Source: Butyriboletus loyo
Lineage: Eukaryota > Basidiomycota > Agaricomycetes > Boletales > Boletaceae
Reading direction: 5' to 3'
DNA length: 16,970 nt
Assembly (NCBI GenBank): GCA_038093515.1
Contig: JBBPSI010000384.1
Coordinates: forward strand, 1-16,970
Position 1 is the first letter of the stretch; every line of letters begins with the position of its first letter. A model generated the notes under the pieces. It searched no databases, was not told the DNA's origin, and saw only the letters and a list, made by a program, of their open reading frames with translations. The position numbers were made by a program, and so were the translations under genes. This document shows positions 7,591 through 16,377 of the stretch, piece after piece.

Positions 7591-8915
7591 CTATACTTCT
7601 GCAAGAAACGTTACATCCCGGAAGCTGCTCATGTCGACCTCATCCATTCCCTGCACGAAAGTCCTGCTGGAGGTCATGGTGGGATCTTCCACACCCAGAA
7701 TCTGGTGCAGCAAGATTATTGGTGGCCCAGCATGGCCAATTTAGTTTGCTGTTTCATCTCAGGTTGTGCTGTTTGCCAAGCGCACAAGGTCAATACCCAC
7801 CCCACCATCCCTCCTCTCACCCCCCTGACCAGCATGGCCTCTTGCCTGTTCAAGCAAGTCTCGGTTGACCTCATCACCGGTCTTCCCCCCTCCCTGGGTT
7901 ATGATTCAGTCATGGTTGTGGTAGACCATGGGCTTATGAAGGGGGTAATTTATTCCCCTTGCAACAAAGACATTGATGCAGCAGGAGTCGCTAAGCTATT
8001 TTTCAAAACCGTCTTCCTGCGATTTGGCCTCCACTCCTGCTGCATCTCCAATTGAGGCCCTCAATTCACATCCGCCTTTGCCAGAGAACTCGTGAGGCTC
8101 CTCGACTACGACCTCGCCCTCTCCTCTGCGTACCACCCTCAGACCGATGGTGAAACTGAACAAGTCAACCAGGAGCTAGAGACGTACTTGAGGATTTTCT
8201 GTGACGGCCATCCCGAACAATGGGCCAAACTACTCCCTATGGCCAAGTTTTCCCACAACTCGATGACTCACTCCTCAACAAATGTGACTCCGTTCTCTCT
8301 GATGGTCGGATATGAACCAAGGTCTTATCCTCCAATCGGAAAGACTTTCCTCCCAGCCCTCGAGTCCAGACTCTTGGAACTCACAGGAGCCTGAACAGAA
8401 GCCCTGGAATCCATGAGAAAGCACAACAGTTGATGAAGGAGCGGATCTCATCCAAGTTCCGCCCATGGAAGACAGGAGATAAGGTTTGGCTTGAAGGGCA
8501 TAACCTGAGACTCAGGTACCCGTCAAAGAAGCTTGCCCCAAGACAGGAAGGACCATTCAAAATCGCACAGGTCATCTCTCCTGTGGCATACAGACTCTGA
8601 TTGCCACCGACCTGGAAGATCCATGATGTCTTCCATGCGTCCCTGCTGACTCCTTATCATGAAACTGCGGAGCATGGTCCAAATTTCACCAATCCTCCTC
8701 CGGAAGAAATAGACAGAGATGAAGAGTACGAGATCGATAAGATCTTATCGCATCAAGGATCAAAGGGACGCCAACAATTCCTTGTGTCCTGGAAAGGATA
8801 CTCCGCAGCAGAGAACACCTGGGAACCAAACGGGAACTTGGTCCATGCACAGGCCCTGCTTCAGGCTTATAAGCTGCATCACCCCAAGGATTTTCCCTCC
8901 CCATTTTCTCAGTAA
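7591..8915 (+). pseudogene. pol: Copy 2 pol fragment: integrase and chromodomain
   Basis: The sequence matches copy 1 from the integrase zinc module to the end of pol. The zinc ligands (GGHGGIFHTQN, CAVCQAHK) and the first Asp (VDLITGL) and Glu (GETEQVNQ) remain, but the second catalytic Asp is Asn (codon 8050-8052), followed by TGA at 8053-8055. Further TGAs are at 8392-8394 and 8598-8600, and a 1-nt deletion lies near 8409. The stops stand at CGA codons of copy 1. The chromodomain (about 8724-8880: FLVSWKGY, TWEP) is intact as sequence. It ends with the native TAA at 8913-8915. Confidence 0.92.
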
Positions 8916-8922
8916 CACAAAG

Positions 8923-10155
8923 ATGGCCATTCCTCCTGCAGAAAACAACGCCCCTCTTCCGGCTCAGCCCCCTGTCCGCTCTTCTCGCCTCCCGGTTTCC
9001 TCTCACCATGTCCTCTATGCCACCATCCTTGAAAACCCAGTCGCCACCTACGCTCTAGAGCAGCATATGGATTTCACTGGAGACTATGTCCTCCGCACCC
9101 TCACATCCCTCTACCACTCTTATGCCCTTGCCCACACTGTCCACACCTGCCTCTGCCCTGACAATCAACCACCCATATACGGCACTGCCCTAGAGACCTC
9201 CTTGATGGAGGCCAGGGGGTACACCTTGGATATCCTTCATGCTGAAGGGTTCAGGTACATTGTAGACCAGCTCCTCCTGGGCATTCTTGTGCTGGTCCTT
9301 TGCCCCATCCTCATCGCCCTCGCCCCTCATGAGAGGGAATTTTATTTTCAGTCTAATGATCATATTGGATTTCTCCACCTCACCACTCGCGGCCCCAATC
9401 CCCCTCCTCGTCCTGCTGTGGAAGGATCTCCTCTGCCACTTCCTATTCCAGCGCCATCCACTAGAGACTCACCTGCGACCACACTGGTAGCAGACTCGTC
9501 CCATGAGACCACTGTGGAGTCCTTGGAGTCCTTTTGGACTGATGTTGACAAGCCCCAGGTTGCTCATTGACACTCCCCCTTCCACCTTGCACAGTGCATT
9601 GCCAACCTCGCCAGGCGCTTCTCCAGGTTGGATCTATCCTGGGATTGGTCACCCTCACTGCCACAGGAAGGAGGATTGCCGCAAGGGCAGTACAATCCAT
9701 TACCCCCCAGCTGTCCACTCGTCGAGGAACCCCTGCCATTCAGCTCATCCCTTGGGTCTCCTCCCCTCTCACCCCAGTGGCTGGTTCTTCCAGCTCCTCG
9801 TATAGAGCTCCACCCCCCTACCTCACCAATCACGGGACTTGTGATGCCCCAATCATCCTTGACAACAGATCCCCTGCTGGTAGCCCTCGCCCTGCTCGAC
9901 CTCGCCTCATCCACCCACAACTTTGCTTCGAATGTGGGACCGTCAGGCATTTCCACAGAGAGTGCCCCAACTACATGTGCCCCTTCTGTCACCACATTGC
10001 CCCAGGTCATATTCAGGAGTTTTGCCCTGAATGAGTATGTGGTCTCTGCAGCACCATTGGCCATATCATTGCCAACTGCACCTTCTGGGATGACGTCTGG
10101 GCAGACTTCAATGCCAATGATGCTTACAACTATGACGTCAACGAGGGGGAGTCTC
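8923..10155 (+). pseudogene. Copy 2 zinc-knuckle gene, interrupted
   Basis: The ATG is 7 nt after the pol stop. The frame runs unbroken to TGA at 9568-9570, where copy 1 has CGA; a 1-nt deletion in a C-run near 9580 follows, then the frame continues to TGA at 10032-10034 (CGC in copy 1). Unlike copy 1, the N- and C-terminal halves are joined in one frame through 49 extra bases near 9287-9335 encoding a hydrophobic stretch (ILVLVLCPILIALAP). All three knuckles keep their Cys and His ligands (CFECGTVRHFHREC, CPFCHHIAPGHIQEFC, CGLCSTIGHIIANC). The gene is cut before its own stop codon by the reversed A-LTR. Confidence 0.85.
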
Positions 10156-10639
10156 TGTTACGCTGGGCGCTAACAACTAGAACAGCGAGGAGGCACTCTG
10201 GAGTAGCCTCAGGACTCTGGAGACGATTCTCGGGCTGGGTCTCAGACTATGTCTTAGTGCGCACACTAAGAGTCTGGAGGAGAACTAATTGCTAGCAGGT
10301 GACTGCGTAGAACTAGATAGTGTACATGGTGTAAAGGCCGGGCCTTTATACTACTGAAGTCTGCGCACAGACCATGTTCCTAATCGAGACGCGAGAAGGA
10401 AACTACAAATGTGGAAGGAATATTCCAGAAGATTCCGGAGTATGAAAGAAAGCGCGTCCGTGCGCGAGAAAGGATGACTAAGCTGGAATGGTTGTTACCG
10501 TTCAAGTGGAACTAGCAAAAGGCTAGGTGAATGTAATAGTCCCAATGGTAATGGAGTGAAAAAGTAGACCACTACCGTAACATTACCCCCTTCCCATGGT
10601 GGAGACTGATCCACAACTTGAATGCTCCCTTCACTGAGA
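10156..10639 (-). mobile_element. Reversed LTR A with polypurine tract and internal stub
   Basis: The LTR occupies 10156-10582 (427 bp). On the minus strand it reads TGTTACGG to GCGTAACA. It is preceded on that strand by the polypurine tract (10583-10595 on +) and by sequence matching 4598-4639 of copy 1 with small changes. Homology to copy 1 stops at about 10639. It keeps about 20 CpGs, many more in proportion than the copy 2 body it touches, so it seems younger. It is either the 3' end of a third A-element inserted in reverse with GTCTC (10151-10155) as target, or an inverted piece of copy 2's own 3' end. Confidence 0.85.
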
Positions 10640-10650
10640 GAAAGACTCAC

Positions 10651-11018
10651 TGATAATACAAGAGTGAGAGTATCGCAAACAGAGTATAAGGAGCAAAGCT
10701 CAACTTAGAGATATCGCAGTAGTGATGATAGAACTGAAAGATCTAGAGAAAAGCGACAATCCATAAGGGCTGTCTTATATACAGTACATGAGTGTTTGTA
10801 CTTATGTTCTGTATAGTACCTTTATAAGGTATAGTATGAAATACATGACGATATGATAGAGATAAGAGATGAGACTAAGCATATCATCCAATAGCATAAT
10901 AAGAGCTATTTGTAATGTGATAAGCGTGACTAGGTCTAGACAATGATGTCATATAGACCAGTCTAGAAACGTAGTGGCTGTAAGTGAAATACAGAAATAG
11001 AAAACTACCGTTTCAACA
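10651..11018 (-). repeat. 3' LTR of the copia element (left edge approximate)
   Basis: On the minus strand it begins TGTTGAAACGG directly after the polypurine tract, which fixes the right edge at 11018. The other end should be ...CA; candidates are TG on + at 10651 (TGATAATAC) or at 10635 (TGAGAGAAAG). I prefer 10651 because its ends match slightly better, but this is weak. A TATA-like TATATAAG on the minus strand is at 10781-10774. A TGACATCA on the minus strand (10951-10944) is flanked by TCTAGAC-type sequences. Confidence 0.75.
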
Positions 11019-11029
11019 CTCCTCCTCGC
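11019..11029 (-). promoter_or_regulatory. Polypurine tract of the copia element
   Basis: The minus strand reads GCGAGGAGGAG immediately before the LTR's TG, 7 nt downstream of the pol stop codon. Confidence 0.85.
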
Positions 11030-11036
11030 TTTAGCA

Positions 11037-14000
11037 TTACTTCTTTATAGAGACAAAAGGAGAAAGAGAGAGCATGGACCGAACTTCTTCAAACCTCTGC
11101 CATGTCAGATTCTTTGTAAAGATATCTGCTGCTTGTTGTTGAGTAGGAGTATAGAAGAGAGTAATCTCCTTATCCTTGACGCATTCTCGAATGTAATGAA
11201 ATGGAATTGCAATGTGTTTGCTGTGTCCTTCAATGGCAGGATTAGAAGCCAGAAATATAGCTCCCTGATTATCAACTAGAAGGGGTAAAGGACCAAGTCT
11301 GTATCCCATCTCGAAGAACAAGGAGCGCACCCAAGAGAGCTATTTAGCGGTCTTGGTCATGCCCATATATTCTGCTTCGGTTGAAGAGTGAGCAATCTTG
11401 CGTTGTCGTCTGGATAACCATGATACTATGCCAGATGCTAGAAATATACAATAACCAGTCGTTGAATGACAGGTCTCAATATCGCCTGCCCAGTCAGTGT
11501 CGCTGTATGCAATAAAGCCAGAATTGGCTCTCAGACCAGACTGGCTGTGTCCGGAATACATTATGCAAAGGTCTGGAGTTCCAACCAGATAGCGGACTAT
11601 ATAGAGCGCTCTTTGCAAATGTTCTTCTGATGGATTGGAAGAGAATTGCGACATCTTGATGACAGCATGAGCGATATTGGGTCTAGATCCGAGCATGATG
11701 AATAGGAGGGATCTGATGACAGATTGATATTGAGAACGCAAAGATGGCGATGCTTCGGTGGTTGATGGTGAAGGATTATAACCAGAAGGAAGAGGTGTGC
11801 GTGCGGATTTTGCATTTTCAAGCTTGAATCGTTTTATGACCTTCTGTGCATAATCGCACTGATCCAGCCTCAGGGTACGATTTCTTCGATCCCTGGTAAT
11901 CCGCATGCCTAAATACTCTTTTGCTTCTCCAAGGTCTCAACTCTCCCAAGTCTTCATAAAGTGCTTCTTGTGAGCGAGGACTTGTGTTTTATCACTACCC
12001 ATAAAAAGAGCATCATCAACATATATAACTAAAATAATGATGACTTTCCCGATGAATTTTATATAAGTTCCCGGGTCAGACAAGGTACGCTTGAAACCTT
12101 GTTTGATAAGTGATAAATGCAAGGCTTTGTTCCATTGAAGGGCCGCTTGCTTGAGGCCATATATAGCTTTTCATAGGCGACAGACTTTACTTTCTGAGCC
12201 TTTTTGAGCGAAACCCTCAGGTTGTTCCATATAGATTTCTTCGTCAAGATCTCCGAAGAGAAATGTGGTCTTGACGTCTAGAGCCTCGATTTCCCAATCT
12301 TCTAAGGCAGCTAGAGCTAAGAGAATCCTAACGGTTTCAAACCTGGCAACTGGTGAGAAGGTTTCCTCATAATCAATTCTGAAGATTTGGGTAAAGCCTT
12401 TTGCTACCCAGCGAGACTTGTATCGTCCATCGCTTTTTTGTACATTTATCCATTTCCCTTTAATGACTTGACGTCCCTTGGGAAGATCTACCAGATCCCA
12501 TACTCGTCATTCTTGAAACGACTTGTATTCCTCTCCCATGGCGGTTAGCCATAAGGATCTCTCGGCAGGAGGTAATCTCATTACTGCCTTGTGAGACTGT
12601 GGGATACCATCGACAGTAGCAGCGGCTAGAAGAGATTTGATCCACTTAGCGCTGTACATCTGTCCTAAGTCATCTTCTTCATTTGTGGGTCTCGGATGAT
12701 TAACCGGTTGTGGAGTAGGAATTAACTCCTCCTGAATAGGATCCAGTCCTCGATGTATCTCTCGTTCTATCTCGATCGGAGGTCGATTCCCATAAGCATT
12801 ATCTGGGACAATCCGTGGAACATGGATGCGAGTAGGACGAGGATTAAAGTCCTGACCAGTCTGCAAGAAATCTGGATCATTGATCGTTGGGATCGGAGCA
12901 CCTTGAGATCGTAAATCCTGATCGAACTCATCATATAAGTCACGTTGGTGACCTCGAGCACAAATATCTCGAGTCGGATGATGTTGATGAGGACGATTGC
13001 GAAATTCAGTGATTCATTCAGGATATACTCTTGTTGGAGGTAAGAAAGTGGAAGGACAAATCCGACCAGGATCTTCAAATGTTTCCAACGGAGGTATCAT
13101 TTGATGTTTATGTTGGTGTCGATCCATAATAGACGATCTATGTCCAGTATCTGGTGTTTCTCTTTTAACTCCAGGACGTGGAGGTGAGAATAACGGTGGT
13201 AGTTCTTCATGAACAGAATCAGGAGATGGAGGATCGAGGATTAAAGGTGATGGTGGATGTTCAGGGATAACCCATGGTGAAGGTGTGACAGATGGTTGAG
13301 GAGACGGTTGTTGCATATCGTTAGGATTAATGATGGGGGAAATTGGTGGTAGGCCTTCGCGTATTATACCAGTTCCATCAAATCGTACTCCTAATGGAGG
13401 TGGCTCGTCAGCTCTTTGTTGATTTGAAGGTGGGGCGTCAGATGTACTATCTTCATCATCTCCATGTTCATCAGCATCTGTTGGAAGAATTGGAGGCGGA
13501 ATTGTGGCTTGTCTGTCGTTCTGTTCTTTGGAACAATTTGGGAAGTTTTCTTCGTCAAAAGTCGCGACAGACTCTACTAGAACTCGTCTTCGGGTTGGAG
13601 ACCAAAAGCGATAGCCTTTGGTGCCAGATTCATATCCGATGAAGGTGGCTTGTTCTGATTTTGGAGACAACTTGTTTTCCCTGAGTTCCTTCTTTATAAA
13701 AACATATGCACGACATCCAAATACCCGGAAATATGATATATCTGGTTTCTCCCCAGAGAACATCTCGATGGTGGTTTTCCAGTTATGACGACGCATCGGT
13801 TGGCAATTGTATATATGAAGTGAGGTTTCGGTTGCGTCCTGCCAGAAGACTTTTGGTAAACAGGCAGTATGGCGCATGGCTTCTTCTTTTTCCAGGATGG
13901 TCCTATTAAATTGCTCTGCTCGTCCATTCTGTTGAGGGGTGTGAGGTACAGAGAGCTGATGCTCAATGCCCCTGGACGAGAGGAACGTCCGAATGTCTTT

Positions 14001-15230
14001 AGACATGTATTCCCCCCCACGATCCGAACGGACAGCAAGAAGCGAAGACTGGGTCTGACATTCAGCCCAGACGACCACTTCCTTAAAAGCATCAGCTGCC
14101 TCAGATTTAAGGCGTAAAAACCGCACGACTGCAAAAGCAGAATAGTCATCAATAAAAGTTAAAATGTAGCGCTTCTGAGTCCGAGAGTGTGTGGGGAATT
14201 CGACCAAGTCGGAATGCACTAGCCCAAGGACCCGAGATGCGCGTTTGGATGAAGGCGCATAGGGACGTTCATGCATCTTGCCTAAGGCACAGCCTCGACA
14301 AGGAATGACGTCAGAAGGTTCAGGTATTAATGGCATACCCTTAACGTTCTTGTAAGCATGGCGTAACACGTTCTTGGATGGATGACCAAAACGGTGGTGC
14401 CATAACGAAGAAGATCCGACATCCTGCAAGGAGTGGATCCCGACATCTGGAGTTAGCATTTTAGCCTGAAACCAGTGGAGGGGATTGTTCGGAAGCAAGG
14501 CAGAAGCCTGCACTACCAAATGTCCTTGAGGGTTCCAAATCTTGGTTTGATCGGTTATTTCGCATCGATAACCTTCTTTGGTTAGAGCGGTGACTGATAA
14601 GAGTCTATGGGCTGCTTGAGGCACATACCAAACTCCTGTAAGCTCCAAAGGAATGGGCTTATCCTTCCCTAGTCGCTGTGATAACAACACAGTACCAGGT
14701 CCAAACATCTTCATGGTTGCGCCATTTGCTGTGATCGCAATTCTCTCGGTATCACCGAGATCCATGAAGTCTACAACATGTGGTGTGACATGGTCTGTGC
14801 AACCGCTGTCAATCATCCAGGCATTGGAAAGAAGATCCTTCTTTGAAGGGACATCTCCGGATGTGTAAGCTCCCGCAATATACAGATCACCAAGATCGAA
14901 TTCATCGTTGTAATCATATACAGCATCATAGTCCTCAGCATCTCGCTGGTATGTAGAGTCCCAGACATTAATGTCTCGGGAGTCAAGACCGTGCTTCCAA
15001 GTGCCATCAGCACGACGAGCAGTGTTTCCATAAAAGGATTCCTCATCCTTCTCATCGATCGACCCTAGAAAGGTCGAAAGACGTACTGCTTTTGCTTTGC
15101 GTTCCTTCTTTTTCGGCTGACCACGAGACCCTGAAGGTTTAGAGGGAATCACAGTGTTTCCGAAAGGAGTGTGAGGAAGACGCATTAGCATCTCCTTCCT
15201 CGAAATAAGGTGATGCGAGGGGTGGTCCCA
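11037..15230 (-). pseudogene. pol: Ty1/copia Pol (protease-integrase-RT-RNase H) with five in-frame stops
   Basis: One frame is open from 15230 down to 11037 except for TGA at 13016-13014, 12509-12507, 12173-12171 and 11939-11937 and TAG at 11342-11340. No frameshift is needed to join the pieces. The protease has IDSGCTDH (Asp codon near 14810). The integrase has a HHCC module (HHRFGHP...CRGCALG, about 14250-14410) and core Asp, Asp and Glu in HSDLVEF, RSDRGGEY and NGRAEQFNR; the last has Gln where NGxAER is common. RT starts near the stop at 12509 (WDLVDLPKGRQVIKGKWI) and has YVDD at 12023-12012. RNase H has SDTDWAG, STEAEYMG and VDNQGA. Between integrase and RT lies a long Pro-rich linker. 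The frame is +1 relative to gag. The stop contexts look like CGA-to-TGA and CAG-to-TAG changes. Confidence 0.93.
15139..15230 (-). promoter_or_regulatory. gag/pol overlap, candidate +1 frameshift region
   Basis: The pol frame opens after a TGA at 15233-15231 while gag continues to its TAA at 15141-15139, so both frames are open over about 92 nt, with pol in the +1 frame. The overlap holds a GCG codon in the gag frame (15183-15181) followed by TCT T; Ty3 of yeast shifts +1 after a GCG codon and Ty1 after CUU. Neither canonical heptamer is present, so the exact site is unknown. A pol-frame ATG (15191) is the alternative entry. Confidence 0.5.
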
Positions 15231-16368
15231 TCAGATCATCATCTCCCCAACCAGCTTGACCAACAGTTGATTCAGTTTCCATCGGGAAATCTGTAAGCGT
15301 ATGGTCACCTAGTTGTGTTTCGCCCAACTCTACAATGTTGGCAAATCCGTCCATGTCCATCTCCACTTCATTTGCACGTCCTTTCCCTTTTCCCTTTCCT
15401 CGACGTGTCTTGAAACCGGAGCGATTGTTTGTTCGCTCATTACGGTTTGCTCCGGATCCTGGAGGTCCTCCATAAGGCGTTGCAGGCATGTTGTTTTGCT
15501 GCTGCCTTTGCTGCTGCGGTTGGAACGGCCTCTTCTGTCCAGGACGACCACGTCCGCCAGAAGGTTGTTGAGGACGAGCCTGATTGTTCCAATTTGTCTG
15601 CGCAGGTGGAGGAGGTCCGCGTCTAACTGTGTTTGTGCGGTTGAGCTGGGTATCCGGTGCAACAGTATTCGTTCGAGAGGTGGTGGGATAAGGGATCTGG
15701 CCAGTGCCAGCACGAAGTTGTAACTCGTGAGTTATCATGGGAATGATTACGTTCGGTGTAAATTGGTGAACGTTTGTATTGTGGACGATGTTGGACACCA
15801 GAGGTTCGAATGATTTCGGTAACTTGGTGAGCAATATCATGGAACGGAAGTTGTTTGGAAGGCTTAATCCTGCTGCTTCCATTTTGTGGAAAGCGTCCGT
15901 TAAGGACATGAGACCAGCAACGGCGTTAGCTTCATGAACGCGAATGTTCATGGCTTGGCGGAACAGGAAAAATTGTCCTGTAATGCCTGTAGTTGCATAG
16001 GTGTCGTGCAGGAAGTTCCAAAGAGTTTTGGCGACAGAGATGTTGACAGATTCTGGAATTATTTGACCAGAAGCGTCATAGAGGGGTGGAGTGTAGTCGT
16101 AGTTGACTGCATGTTGGAGTTCTGGAGAGATGTAGATGGCGAGCATGCCAACAGAGTGCTTGTCCAGCGAGACCCACTTCTGCTGGTCAGCGGCAGTCTG
16201 ATTGTAGTACTCTGAAGTACCATCCACTATTGACCAGACACCGATTACGGTGAGAGCATGTCTCATTTGGCGAGACCAGGCTGTATAGTTGTCCGCTCCA
16301 GTCAGGACAGGAAGTCTCTGCTGGATTTGGGCGTCGATCTTGAATTCTGATACGGTGGGGAGCGACAT
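15139..16368 (-). CDS. gag: Ty1/copia Gag, intact, without a zinc knuckle
   Basis: The 409-residue frame starts at an ATG followed by the usual copia Gag opening (PVLTGADNYTAWSRQMRHAL, about residues 19-38) and a capsid-like helical region to about residue 235. The C-terminal third is Gln/Asn/Gly/Arg-rich with basic clusters (GGRGRPGQKRPFQPQQQRQQ, TRRGKGKGKGR) and an acidic tail. There is no CX2CX4HX4C motif; the only Cys is five residues from the end (HCDSL). Basic RGG-like tracts may replace the knuckle in RNA binding, as in yeast Ty1, which also lacks one. No premature stop is present, in contrast to pol. The stop overlaps the pol frame. Only 9 nt separate its ATG from an upstream in-frame TAA. 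Confidence 0.9.
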   Translation of the reverse strand: MSLPTVSEFKIDAQIQQRLPVLTGADNYTAWSRQMRHALTVIGVWSIVDGTSEYYNQTAADQQKWVSLDKHSVGMLAIYISPELQHAVNYDYTPPLYDASGQIIPESVNISVAKTLWNFLHDTYATTGITGQFFLFRQAMNIRVHEANAVAGLMSLTDAFHKMEAAGLSLPNNFRSMILLTKLPKSFEPLVSNIVHNTNVHQFTPNVIIPMITHELQLRAGTGQIPYPTTSRTNTVAPDTQLNRTNTVRRGPPPPAQTNWNNQARPQQPSGGRGRPGQKRPFQPQQQRQQQNNMPATPYGGPPGSGANRNERTNNRSGFKTRRGKGKGKGRANEVEMDMDGFANIVELGETQLGDHTLTDFPMETESTVGQAGWGDDDLMGPPLASPYFEEGDANASSSHSFRKHCDSL

Positions 16369-16377
16369 GATAATTGT

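Larger units (their letters stand above)
5079..10155 (+). mobile_element. Old, decayed Ty3/gypsy element (copy 2), broken by later insertions
   Basis: The sequence restarts inside RT (matching about 931 onward of copy 1) and follows copy 1 collinearly through RNase H, integrase, chromodomain and the zinc-knuckle gene to 10155. Its own segments are 5079-5362, 5861-6689 and 7596-10155 plus the duplicated target bases. It differs from copy 1 mostly by CpG-to-TpG/CpA changes, several 1-nt deletions and in-frame TGA codons. Its 5' part should lie left of copy 1, outside the window, if copy 1 inserted into it. No normally oriented 3' LTR follows; a reversed A-LTR abuts it instead. Confidence 0.93.

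Noticed and set aside
9287..9335. 49 extra bases in the copy 2 zinc-knuckle gene as a short fungal intron
   Set aside because: The length fits a basidiomycete intron, but no placement gives GT or GC at the start with AG at the end, and the bases keep the frame open.
12767..13078. 103-codon minus-strand frame between copia integrase and RT
   Set aside because: It is out of frame with pol; the in-frame reading through one TGA gives continuous copia-like sequence.
13343..13642. Plus-strand frames over the copia integrase and linker
   Set aside because: They are antisense shadows of pol without domains.
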